This document shows positions 8,769-16,593 of a DNA stretch of 64,000 bases, one piece after another; positions within the stretch are counted from its first letter, which is position 1, and every line of letters starts with the position of its first letter. The notes under the pieces are model-generated. The model had not been told where the DNA came from. It did not search any database and saw nothing but the letters and a program-made list of their open reading frames with translations. Location: the NCBI RefSeq assembly GCF_026153295.1, contig NZ_CP110615.1, forward strand, positions 2,852,001 through 2,916,000, written 5' to 3'. A program made the translations under genes and the position numbers. Source of the DNA: Rhodococcus antarcticus. GTDB lineage: Bacteria; Actinomycetota; Actinomycetes; Mycobacteriales; Mycobacteriaceae.

Positions 8769-10603
8769 GCACCGCACCCGCACAGTCCTGGCGCGGCGTC
8801 GCCACCGAGGACACCGACACCGACGACCTCACCGTCTCGACCTCGCTGGCGCTGGCCGCGCGGTCCCGAGCGCTGCTGGGCTCCCTGGTTCGCCCGCACC
8901 GGCACTGGGCCTGGGTCGCTCTCGTGCTGGCCGTCGCCGAGAGCGTGGCCGCGCTCGCCGGACCGCTGCTCATCGCGGCCGCCATCGACACCGGTGTGCC
9001 CGCCGCGCTGCAGGGTCGGACCGGTCCCGTGGTGTGGATCGCCATCGCCTACACCGCCGCGGGCGTCGCCTCGGCCGGGCTGCGGGCGGCGTTCCTGCTC
9101 ATCGCCGGGCGGGTGGGCCAGGACATCCTGCTCGACCTGCGCACCCGTGTGTTCCGGCACGTGCAGCGGCTCTCGGTCAGCTTCCACGAGCGCTACACCT
9201 CGGGCCGGGTGATCTCCCGGCTGACCAGCGACCTGGACTCGCTCTCGGAGCTGCTGCAGCAAGGCCTCGACGAGCTGCTGTTCTCCCTGCTGTCCATCGT
9301 CACCGTGACCGTGGTGCTGCTCTACCTCGACCTGCCGCTGGCCGTGGTGGTGCTGGTGGGGTTCGGTCCCCTGCTGGCGCTGACCCGCTGGTACCGCCGA
9401 CGCTCCGCGGCCAGCTACCGGACCAACCGCACCGCCATCGCCGAGGTCGTGGTCGCGTTCGTGGAGAGCATGAACGGCATCCGTGCCGTGCAGGCCTACC
9501 GCCGCGAGCGCCGCAACACCGAGATCATGGACGAGGTGGGTGGTCGGTACCGCGACTCCAACGCCCGCGCGGCCGGGCTGCTCGCCACGTACGCCTCCAC
9601 CCTGCGCGCAGTGGGCAACGTGACCCTGGTGGTGGTGCTCGGCTACGGCGCGCACCGGGTGTCGGGCGGTGCCCTGCAGATCGGGGTGCTCACCGCCTTC
9701 GTGCTCTACCTGCGCCGGCTGTACGGGCCGCTCGACCAGCTCGCGATGTTCCTCAACTCCTACCAGTCCGCCTCGGCCGCGCTCGAGAAGCTCTCGGGGC
9801 TGCTGCAGGAGCCGCTGGCGGTGGAGGAGCCGGCCGAGCCGGTGGCGCTGTCCGCGCACGCGGCGGGCGCCGTGCACTTCAACGGCGTGGAGTTCGCCTA
9901 CTCATCGGCTCCGGAGCGGACGGTGCTGCACCACCTCGACCTCGCCGTCCCGGCCGGTCAGGTGGTGGCCGTGGTGGGGGCGACCGGGGCGGGGAAGTCG
10001 ACGGTGGCCAAGCTGCTGGCCCGCTTCTACGACCCGACCGCCGGCGCCATCACCCTGGACGGGGTGGACCTGCGAGCGCTCTCGGAGGCCGACCTGCGGC
10101 GGTCGGTGGTGCTGGTGACCCAGGAGTCGTTCCTGTTCGGCGGGTCCGTGCTCGACAACATCGCGCTCGGTCGGCCCGGCGCCACCCGGGACGAGGTGGA
10201 GGCCGCCGCCCGGGCGGTGGGCGCGTGGGCGTTCATCGAGGCGCTGCCCGACGGCATCGACACCGACGTCCGCAAGCGCGGCGGGCGGCTCTCGGCCGGG
10301 CAGCGCCAGCTGGTGGCGTTCGCGCGGGCGTTCCTGGCCGATCCGGCGGTGCTGCTGCTCGACGAGGCCACCTCGAGCATGGACGTCCCGAGCGAGCGAA
10401 CGGTGCAGGCCGCGCTGGAGACGGTGCTGCAGGCCCGGACGGCGGTGATCATCGCCCACCGGCTCTCGACGGTGCTCATCGCGGACCGGGTGCTCGTGGT
10501 CGACGGTGGCCGCGTGGTCGAGGACGGCAGCCCGGCCGAGCTCGTGGCGGCCGGCGGTGCGTTCGCCGAGCTGCACGCCCAGTGGGAGCACTCCCTGGCC
10601 TGA
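8765..10603 (+). CDS. ABC exporter half-transporter, catalytic-site subunit
   Basis: 612 residues with a TMD (about 30-340) and an NBD. Walker A GATGAGKS, Q-loop VTQESFLFGG, Walker B VLLLDEATSS with the catalytic glutamate, H-loop AHRLSTV. Its signature is LSAGQ instead of LSGGQ. In a heterodimer this variant signature pairs with the degenerate Walker B of the upstream partner, and this Walker B pairs with the partner's LSGGQ, giving one active and one degenerate site. The GTG start overlaps the upstream stop by 4 bases. Downstream, 154 bases of repeats separate it from a convergent gene. Confidence 0.92.
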   Translation: MSTAPAQSWRGVATEDTDTDDLTVSTSLALAARSRALLGSLVRPHRHWAWVALVLAVAESVAALAGPLLIAAAIDTGVPAALQGRTGPVVWIAIAYTAAGVASAGLRAAFLLIAGRVGQDILLDLRTRVFRHVQRLSVSFHERYTSGRVISRLTSDLDSLSELLQQGLDELLFSLLSIVTVTVVLLYLDLPLAVVVLVGFGPLLALTRWYRRRSAASYRTNRTAIAEVVVAFVESMNGIRAVQAYRRERRNTEIMDEVGGRYRDSNARAAGLLATYASTLRAVGNVTLVVVLGYGAHRVSGGALQIGVLTAFVLYLRRLYGPLDQLAMFLNSYQSASAALEKLSGLLQEPLAVEEPAEPVALSAHAAGAVHFNGVEFAYSSAPERTVLHHLDLAVPAGQVVAVVGATGAGKSTVAKLLARFYDPTAGAITLDGVDLRALSEADLRRSVVLVTQESFLFGGSVLDNIALGRPGATRDEVEAAARAVGAWAFIEALPDGIDTDVRKRGGRLSAGQRQLVAFARAFLADPAVLLLDEATSSMDVPSERTVQAALETVLQARTAVIIAHRLSTVLIADRVLVVDGGRVVEDGSPAELVAAGGAFAELHAQWEHSLA

Positions 10604-10630
10604 GCGACCCCCGTCCGCCGCGGGGCCACC

Positions 10631-10760
10631 GCCGGGTTCCGACGGCCCCGGCCACGTGGAACCTCGTGGTCGCCGCACCCGCGGGTTCCGGGCCACGTGG
10701 AACCTCGTGGTCGCCGCACCCGCGGGTTCCGGGCCACGTGGAAACTTGTGGTCGCGGTCA
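10631..10760. repeat. 41-bp tandem repeats carrying an 18-bp palindrome
   Basis: Two identical 41-base copies (10650-10690, 10691-10731) and a diverged third (10732-10760), with a fragment just upstream (10631-10649). Each carries GCCACGTGGAACCTCGTGG, in which the last 18 bases form an imperfect dyad. The third copy runs into the stop codon of the convergent DUF559 gene. The region between the ABC stop (10603) and 10758 holds nothing else that I recognise. Confidence 0.9.
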
Positions 10761-11657
10761 GGCGGCCAGTGCGCCCCGAACACGGGCAACCAGCTCGCGG
10801 TGCGGACGGTGCAGGTCGGCCCTCGTCACGAACACCACCACCCATCCCGCCTGCCGCAGCCTCTCCAGGCGCTGCCGGTCGCGCACCAGCCAGCCCTGGT
10901 CCCCGTGGTGTGCACCCTCGTACTCCACCGCGACCCTCTCGGCCACGAAGGCCAGGTCGACTCGGGCCACCAGTCCTCGTGCATCCCGGACCTCGTGCTG
11001 CGGTGTCGGGTCGAGGCCGGCGAGCACCAGGACGACCCGCGTCCACGACTCGGGCCGTGACTCGGCTCGACCGTCGGCCAGCGCCACCGCCTCACGGGCC
11101 AGCACCACGCCCCGGTCCGAACGACCAGCCAGCTCGCGCTCGAGCACCTCGCGGTGGACGAGACCACGGTGGAGCGCGATGTCGAGCTGCGGGACGACGT
11201 CGAGGGCCGATCGTCCGAGCACGAGGTCGACCGCCGCCCGCAGCGGGGTGGCGATCGGTCCGCCCGCACGGGCCTCGACCTCGTGGGCGGCCACGAGCCG
11301 TCGCCGGACCTCGACGTCGCGCCCGAGCTCGAAGCGTCGATCCAGGGGGACGACGACGTGGACAGGATCCCAGGGTTCGCAGAGCGCGGCTCCGTGCACG
11401 GTGAGCGCGGATGCACCGGTGACCACCGCGTCGCTGGGCGCGACGAGAGCCACGGCCCGGCAGCGGAGCTCGTGCGTGACCGCCGTGCCAGCGGCGCAGT
11501 AGACCCCTCGGACGAGCCTGCGCACCCGCGGCCCGCGCAGCACTCGTCGGCTGAGCAGGCCGGACTGCACGGCGGACGTACCGAGGAACAGCTCGGGGAG
11601 AGATCCGGTGGTGGGGTGCACGACCCCAGCCTGGCGCGGCCTCCGTCCCGCTGACAT
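10758..11657 (-). CDS. DUF559 endonuclease-like protein with AbiEi-type N-terminus
   Basis: About 299 residues. The C-terminal ~100 residues look like the DUF559/Vsr-like restriction-endonuclease fold: RVDLAFVAERVAVEYEGAHHGD (metal-binding Asp and Glu), then DRQRLERLRQAGWVVVFVTRADL. The N-terminal part (GTSAVQSGLLSRRVLRGPRVRRLVRGVY) resembles the winged-helix region of AbiEi-like antitoxin proteins that often precede this domain in actinobacteria. Start is uncertain: ATG 11657 was taken, but GTG 11621 is possible; neither has a clear ribosome site. The gene is bracketed by inverted copies of a palindromic repeat. Biological role unproven; phage defence or DNA repair are only possibilities. 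Confidence 0.7.
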   Translation of the reverse strand: MSAGRRPRQAGVVHPTTGSLPELFLGTSAVQSGLLSRRVLRGPRVRRLVRGVYCAAGTAVTHELRCRAVALVAPSDAVVTGASALTVHGAALCEPWDPVHVVVPLDRRFELGRDVEVRRRLVAAHEVEARAGGPIATPLRAAVDLVLGRSALDVVPQLDIALHRGLVHREVLERELAGRSDRGVVLAREAVALADGRAESRPESWTRVVLVLAGLDPTPQHEVRDARGLVARVDLAFVAERVAVEYEGAHHGDQGWLVRDRQRLERLRQAGWVVVFVTRADLHRPHRELVARVRGALAA

Positions 11658-11673
11658 CGATCCGGGGGCACCT

Positions 11674-11761
11674 GTGGATGACGCGCACGTTGTCCACAAC
11701 GTCCACAAGGCTCCACGTGGCCGGATGCGCGGCCTGATCCCGTCCACGAGGTTCCACGTGG
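11674..11761. repeat. palindromic repeats and DnaA-box-like sequences upstream of the DUF559 gene
   Basis: CCACGAGGTTCCACGTGGC (11743-11761) is the exact reverse complement of the repeat at 10650-10760; a second related copy lies at 11703-11722. Just before them are TGTGGATGA (11674-11682), TTGTCCACA (11690-11698) and GTCCACA (11701-11707). The middle one matches the actinobacterial DnaA-box consensus. Confidence 0.6.
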
Positions 11762-11838
11762 CGGGGGCGGCCCGGCGGCGGGGCGGCGGGCGGCCCGGCG
11801 GCGGGGCGCGGGGCGGCGGGGGCGGCGGCCGGGGCGGG
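11761..11838. other. 78-base tract of G and C only
   Basis: Every base from 11761 to 11838 is G or C, with many G runs of 3-5 on the plus strand, giving high G-quadruplex potential. It lies just beyond the DUF2537 stop at 11849, upstream of the DUF559 gene. It could hinder transcription read-through from DUF2537. Confidence 0.9.
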
Positions 11839-11848
11839 AGCAGGTGGC

Positions 11849-12334
11849 TCAGGTGAGGGCGGTGAGCAGGAGCCAGAACCAGGCCGCGACCGTGCCCGCG
11901 GCAGCGCCCAGGGCCACCCACCGCCACACCGGCCGGTCACGGGCGAGCCACGCCGACGGCGCCAGGCCGCCCACCACGAGGATGTTCGCCACCAGGGCCA
12001 GCACCCCGCTCAGCACGGCCACGCCCCGGGTCAGCACCAGCAGCGCGACCAGCACCACCGCTGCGCTCGCCGCGGCCAGCACCGACCCCGTCCCCCACGG
12101 CGTCGGCTCGGGCGGGTGCACCACCCGCACGCTCGACCCGTCCACCACGTGCACGGCCTCGCCCCGCTCGGCCGCCAGCCCGCGCGCCAGCTGCCCGGCC
12201 CGGCGGACCACGATCGCCCGCGCCTGGCCCGGCTCACCCCCCACGGCCCTGCTGACGATCTCCCAGTCGTGCAGCTCGGGGCTCACGGCGCCGAGGCCCT
12301 CCACCCCGGCGCCGACCCGCAGGACGACCGTCAC
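11849..12334 (-). CDS. DUF2537 membrane protein
   Basis: 161 residues: a soluble N-terminal part of about 75 residues with VGGEPGQARAIVVRRAGQLARGLA, followed by three hydrophobic helices. This is the DUF2537 family found next to the SpoU methyltransferase gene in mycobacteria (Rv0882-like). The GTG start at 12334 overlaps the methyltransferase stop as GTGA, so expression is coupled. No known function. The C-terminus abuts a GC-only tract. Confidence 0.75.
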   Translation of the reverse strand: MTVVLRVGAGVEGLGAVSPELHDWEIVSRAVGGEPGQARAIVVRRAGQLARGLAAERGEAVHVVDGSSVRVVHPPEPTPWGTGSVLAAASAAVVLVALLVLTRGVAVLSGVLALVANILVVGGLAPSAWLARDRPVWRWVALGAAAGTVAAWFWLLLTALT

Positions 12335-13128
12335 CGCACGCGCTCGTAGAAGGCCATCGCCGCCGCGGTGGAGACGTTGAGCGAGTCGGTGCCCGGGGCC
12401 ATCGGGATGCGTGCCCGCACGTCGCAGGCCCGCATGGCGTGCTCGGTCAGCCCCGGCCCCTCCGCCCCGACCAGCAGGGCCACCTTCTCACCGGTCATCG
12501 CGCTCGCCAGGGTCACCGCCCCCGGCTCCGGGGTCAGCGCGATGGTCTGGAAGCCGGCGGTGCGGAGCACGTCGAGGCCCCGGGGCCAGTTGGGGACGTC
12601 GGCGAACGGCACGCGCAGCACGTGTCCCATGCTCACCCGGACAGCCCGGCGGTACAACGGGTCGGCGCAGCGGGAGCCGAAGAGCACCCCGTCGACGCCC
12701 AGCCCGGCGGCGTTGCGGAACATGGACCCGAGGTTCTCCGGGTCGTTCACGCCCTCCAGCACAGCCACCGTGCGCGCACCCTGCAGCACCGCCCCGAGGT
12801 CCGTCGCCGGGGCCCGGTCGGCCGAGGCGAGCACCCCGCGGTTGAGGTGGAAGCCCACCACGTCGTGCATCACCTGCTCGCTGAGCAGGTAGAACGGCGC
12901 GTCGACGCTCGCGAGGTCCTCGGTGAGGGTCTCCATCCGTCGCTCGGTGCCCAGCAGGGCACGCAGCGGGAAGCGGGAGGCGAGCAGCCGCTGCACCACG
13001 AGGATGCCCTCGGCGATGACGAGCCCGCGCCCCTCGGGGAGGTCGGGTCGGCGGTCCGAGGAGTTGAGGTCGCGGAAGTCGTCCACGCGGGGATCGGCCG
13101 GGTCGTCGACCTCGATGATGTGCACCAC
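12331..13128 (-). CDS. TrmH/SpoU-family 2'-O-methyltransferase
   Basis: 265-residue RNA ribose methyltransferase using S-adenosylmethionine; homologue of Rv0881. An N-terminal substrate-binding domain (VIAEGILVVQRLLASRFPLRALL) precedes the SPOUT domain with motif 1 VLEGVNDPENLGSMFRNAAGLGVDGVL, motif 2 LLVGAEGPGL and motif 3 RIPMAPGTDSLNVSTAAAM. These place it in the 23S rRNA/tRNA methylating class, but the target is unknown. Two adjacent GTG codons (13128, 13125) can start it; a GATGAT box lies 6 bases upstream of the first, suggesting a leaderless message divergent from the GCS2 gene. Translation is coupled to DUF2537. Confidence 0.9.
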   Translation of the reverse strand: MVHIIEVDDPADPRVDDFRDLNSSDRRPDLPEGRGLVIAEGILVVQRLLASRFPLRALLGTERRMETLTEDLASVDAPFYLLSEQVMHDVVGFHLNRGVLASADRAPATDLGAVLQGARTVAVLEGVNDPENLGSMFRNAAGLGVDGVLFGSRCADPLYRRAVRVSMGHVLRVPFADVPNWPRGLDVLRTAGFQTIALTPEPGAVTLASAMTGEKVALLVGAEGPGLTEHAMRACDVRARIPMAPGTDSLNVSTAAAMAFYERVR

Positions 13129-13165
13129 CGGACCATCATCCCAGCGGGTGTGGCACCGTTCTGCC

Positions 13166-14674
13166 ATGGGCGCCGACGTCGACCGCACCGAGTTCTCCCG
13201 CGAGGACCGGGCCCGCTTCCGGGCCAAGGTGCAGACCTGCACGGCTGTGCTGGCACGGATGCTGGCCGAGGGCGGCTTCTCCACCTCGGACCCGCAGATC
13301 GGCCTGGAGGTGGAGCTCAACCTGGTCGACGCCGACATGCAGCCGGCCCGGGCCAACGCCGAGGTGCTGCTCGCGATCGCGGACCCCGACTTCCAGACCG
13401 AGCTGGGCCAGTTCAACATCGAGATCAACGTCGCGCCGCGACCGCTGGCCGGGTCGCAGACCCTGGAGCTCGAGGCGGCCCTGCGCAGCTCGCTGGACGA
13501 CGCCGACGCCAAGGCGCGCGAGAGCGGGCACCACATCGTCATGATCGGCATGCTGCCCACGCTGACCCGGGAGCACTTCCAGAGCCAGTGGATGTCGGTG
13601 AGCCCGCGCTACGACCTGCTCAACCAGCAGATCTTCGCCGCCCGCGGGGAGGACCTGGAGCTCGACATCACCGGGGTGCTCATGCCGGGTGCCGAGCGGC
13701 CCGAGCGGCTCGTGGTCACCTCCGACTCGATCCTGCCCGAGGCGGCGTGCACGTCGGTCCAGCTGCACCTGCAGGTGGAGCCGGAGGCGTTCGCGGCGCA
13801 CTGGAACGCCGCGCAGTGCCTGACCGGCGTGCAGGCGGCGCTGGCCGGCAACTCCCCGTTCCTGGCCGGCAGCGCGCTGTGGCACGAGAGCCGCATCCCG
13901 GTGTTCGAGCAGGCCACCGACACCCGCCCGCTGGAGCTGAAGAACCAGGGGGTGCGCCCCCGCGTGTGGTTCGGCGAGCGGTGGATCACCTCCATCTTCG
14001 ACCTGTTCGAGGAGAACTCGCGGTACTTCCCCGCGCTGCTGCCCGTGTGCTCGGAGGAGGACCCGCTGGAGGCGCTGGAGGCGGGCCGCACCCCGGAGCT
14101 CAGCGAGCTCAAGATGCACAACGGCACCGTCTACCGCTGGAACCGACCGATCTACGACACGGTGGACGGCACCCCGCACCTGCGGGTGGAGAACCGCGTG
14201 CTGCCGGCCGGGCCCACGGTGCTCGACACCCTGGCGAACGCCGCGTTCTACTACGGGGCGCTGCGTTCGCTGGTCGCCGCCGACCGTCCCGTGTGGACGC
14301 AGATGAGCTTCGACGCGGCCGAGGAGAACCTGCACTCCGCGGCGCGGGACGGCTTCGACGCGCAGCTCTACTGGCCCGAGGTGGGGTGGGTGCGCCCCGA
14401 CGAGCTGGTGCTGCGCCGGCTGCTGCCGATGGCGCACGAGGGCCTGCGCAGCTCCGGGGTGTCCGACGAGGCCCGGGAGCGCTACCTCGGGGTGATCGAG
14501 GGCCGCTGCCTGGCCCGGCGCACGGGCTCGGTGTGGCAGCGGGAGACCGTGGCCACGCTGGAGGCCCAGGGCGCCGACCGGCCCGCCGCGCTCACGGAGA
14601 TGCTGCGGCGCTACACCGAGCTGATGCACGGCAACACCCCGGTGCACACCTGGGCCGTGAACGACCACGGGTGA
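13166..14674 (+). CDS. glutamate-cysteine ligase family 2 (GCS2) protein
   Basis: 502 residues of the GCS2 family, which forms gamma-glutamyl amide bonds with ATP. Conserved segments: IGLEVELNLVD (substrate/metal carboxylates), ELGQFNIEINVAPRP, MIGMLPTLTREHF, SVQLHLQVEPEAFAAHWN and PVVHLRVENR-like PHLRVENRVLPAGPT. The length and sequence fit the long actinobacterial group annotated as glutamate-cysteine ligase or carboxylate-amine ligase; the true amine substrate is not certain, because actinomycetes use mycothiol and ergothioneine and not glutathione. ATG 13166 follows a CACCGT box by 6 bases, so the message is probably leaderless. Divergent from the SpoU gene. Confidence 0.8.
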   Translation: MGADVDRTEFSREDRARFRAKVQTCTAVLARMLAEGGFSTSDPQIGLEVELNLVDADMQPARANAEVLLAIADPDFQTELGQFNIEINVAPRPLAGSQTLELEAALRSSLDDADAKARESGHHIVMIGMLPTLTREHFQSQWMSVSPRYDLLNQQIFAARGEDLELDITGVLMPGAERPERLVVTSDSILPEAACTSVQLHLQVEPEAFAAHWNAAQCLTGVQAALAGNSPFLAGSALWHESRIPVFEQATDTRPLELKNQGVRPRVWFGERWITSIFDLFEENSRYFPALLPVCSEEDPLEALEAGRTPELSELKMHNGTVYRWNRPIYDTVDGTPHLRVENRVLPAGPTVLDTLANAAFYYGALRSLVAADRPVWTQMSFDAAEENLHSAARDGFDAQLYWPEVGWVRPDELVLRRLLPMAHEGLRSSGVSDEARERYLGVIEGRCLARRTGSVWQRETVATLEAQGADRPAALTEMLRRYTELMHGNTPVHTWAVNDHG

Positions 14675-14705
14675 CGACGGCGCCGGTCTGGCACCCTGAC
14701 CGATC

Positions 14706-15902
14706 GTGAGCACTCTCGAGGTCCGCACCGGGACAGCCGCCGACCTCCCGGGGATCCACCTCGCCGGTGCGCGCGCGTTCGGTGACGAGGCCGGGCCCGA
14801 GCGGATCGCCGAGATCGACAGGCTCATCCCGCCCGCGCGCTACGTGCTGGGCCTCGACGCGGGGACCGTGGTCGGCGTCACGGCGGTGATGCCGCTGCGG
14901 ATGACCGTCCCCGGGCGGGCCCAGGTGCGCGCGGCCGGCATCGCCGACGTCTCGGTGGCCGCCACCCACCGCCGGCGGGGGATCCTGCGACAGATCCTCT
15001 CCGCCCAGCACCACGGCCTCGTCGAGGAGGGGTTCGCGCTGGCTGCGCTCACGGCCAGCGAGGGCACCATCTACGGCCGCTTCGGCTACGGCCCGGCCAC
15101 GGTGTACCAGCGCGTGGAGATCGACCGGCAGCACGCGGCGTTCCGGCCCGGCGCACCCGATCCGGGCGGGGTGCGGCAGACGACGGCCGAGCAGGCGCGG
15201 GGCCTGCTCCCGGCGGTGCACGCACGGTGGCAGAGCCGCACCCCGGGCGCCCTGCACCGCAGCGGGGCCTGGTGGGACTGGCAGCTCTCCGACCGGCCCG
15301 CCGAGCGCCGCGGGGCGAGCGCGCTGCAGTTCCTGGTCCATCCCGACGGGTACGCGACCTTCCGCCGCGCCGAAGGCCCACGCGGTCGTCAGGCCCGCGT
15401 CGTGGAGCTGGTGGCCGCCACCGAGGACGCCCACGCCGCGCTGTGGCGGGTGCTGCTCGGGCTCGACCTGGTGCCCACCGTGGTGGCCGAGCTCTCCCCC
15501 GACGACCCGCTGCCGTTCCTGCTCACCGACACCCGGGCGGCCCGGGTCACCGGCGCCCGGGACGGCGTGTGGGTGCGCCTGCTCGACGTGGGGGCCGCCC
15601 TGGCCCAGCGCCGCTACGCCACCGAGCTGGACGTGGTGATCGACGTCGCCGACGGGTTCCTCGGCCGGGGTGGGCGGTTCCGGCTCCGCGGCGGACCCGA
15701 GGGCGCGGAGTGCACCCGCACCGACGCCTCGGCCGACGTGCACACCGACGTGTCGACGCTGGGCTCGCTGCACCTGGGTGGGCACCGGGTGCGCACGCTG
15801 CACCGGGCCGGCCTGGTCGGCGTGCACGACCCTGCCGTGCTCGACCGGCTGGACCTGGCCCTGGTCACCGACCGGGCGCCCGTGCACGGGACCGACTTCT
15901 GA
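14706..15902 (+). CDS. Eis-like GNAT N-acetyltransferase
   Basis: 398 residues with three domains as in mycobacterial Eis: an N-terminal GNAT fold (acetyl-CoA loop VAATHRRRGILRQIL), a second GNAT-like region and a C-terminal sterol-carrier-type domain. The general-acid tyrosine region IYGRFGYGPAT is present, and the last residue is phenylalanine (GTDF), whose free C-terminal carboxylate acts as general base in Eis. Eis enzymes acetylate aminoglycosides, polyamines and protein lysines at several positions; the natural substrate here is unknown. GTG 14706 lies 8 bases after a CACCCT box. Next gene follows after 5 bases. Confidence 0.88.
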   Translation: MSTLEVRTGTAADLPGIHLAGARAFGDEAGPERIAEIDRLIPPARYVLGLDAGTVVGVTAVMPLRMTVPGRAQVRAAGIADVSVAATHRRRGILRQILSAQHHGLVEEGFALAALTASEGTIYGRFGYGPATVYQRVEIDRQHAAFRPGAPDPGGVRQTTAEQARGLLPAVHARWQSRTPGALHRSGAWWDWQLSDRPAERRGASALQFLVHPDGYATFRRAEGPRGRQARVVELVAATEDAHAALWRVLLGLDLVPTVVAELSPDDPLPFLLTDTRAARVTGARDGVWVRLLDVGAALAQRRYATELDVVIDVADGFLGRGGRFRLRGGPEGAECTRTDASADVHTDVSTLGSLHLGGHRVRTLHRAGLVGVHDPAVLDRLDLALVTDRAPVHGTDF

Positions 15903-15907
15903 GCGCG

Positions 15908-16558
15908 GTGCTGGCCGCGGGCTGCGGGCTCGGCGGGGTGCTCGCCGGGCCGCTGCTGGACGCGCTGGCCCGGGCGGTGCCGCTGGAGCAGCCCGTGCTG
16001 CCGCTGCGGCGGCCGGGGCGGCTGACCGCGGTGGTCTCGCTGGTGACCGGGGTGCTGGCCGCGCTGGTGGCGCTGGCCTTCGACGGCTCGTGGCTGCTGC
16101 CGGCCCAGCTGTGGCTGCTGGGGCTTGCCGTGGTGCTGACGGTGACCGACCTGCAGCACAAGCGCCTGCCCAACGCTCTCCTGCTGCCCGGGGGCGCGGT
16201 GCTGGCGGTGCTGCTGGTGGCCGGGGCGCTGCTGGACGGGCGACCCGCTGGCCTGCTCGGGTCCGCCGTCACCGCCGGAGCGCTGTTCGCGCTGTTCCTG
16301 CTGGCGGCCGTCGTCTCGCCGTCCGGGATGGGCATGGGCGACGTGAAGCTCGCGGGCGTGCTCGGCCTGGCCCTGGGGCTGGCCGGGACGGCGGCCACCC
16401 TGCTGGCCGTCCTGGTGGCGTTCGCGCTGCACGCCGTGGTGTCGGTGGTGCTGCTGGCCACCCGCCGGGCCGGGCGGCGGACGGCCCTGCCCTTCGGGCC
16501 GGCCCTGCTCGTCGGTGCCGCGGTGGCCCTGGGGTGGCTCTCCCCGCTCGCCGCCTGA
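15908..16558 (+). CDS. A24-family prepilin peptidase, short form
   Basis: 216 residues and strongly hydrophobic (six or more helices). The two catalytic aspartates of type IV prepilin/preflagellin peptidases are visible: TDLQHKRLPN and GMGMGDVKLAG (GxGD motif). The N-terminal methyltransferase domain with its four zinc cysteines is missing, as in TadV/FlaK-like short forms. It would cleave the leader of Flp/Tad or competence pseudopilins at the inner membrane. No pilin or assembly genes are in the window, so the substrate must be encoded elsewhere. GTG start 5 bases after the Eis stop, suggesting a shared transcript. Confidence 0.85.
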   Translation: MLAAGCGLGGVLAGPLLDALARAVPLEQPVLPLRRPGRLTAVVSLVTGVLAALVALAFDGSWLLPAQLWLLGLAVVLTVTDLQHKRLPNALLLPGGAVLAVLLVAGALLDGRPAGLLGSAVTAGALFALFLLAAVVSPSGMGMGDVKLAGVLGLALGLAGTAATLLAVLVAFALHAVVSVVLLATRRAGRRTALPFGPALLVGAAVALGWLSPLAA

Positions 16559-16593
16559 CGCCAGCACGGCGCCGGCACCCGGCGCTGGACGGC

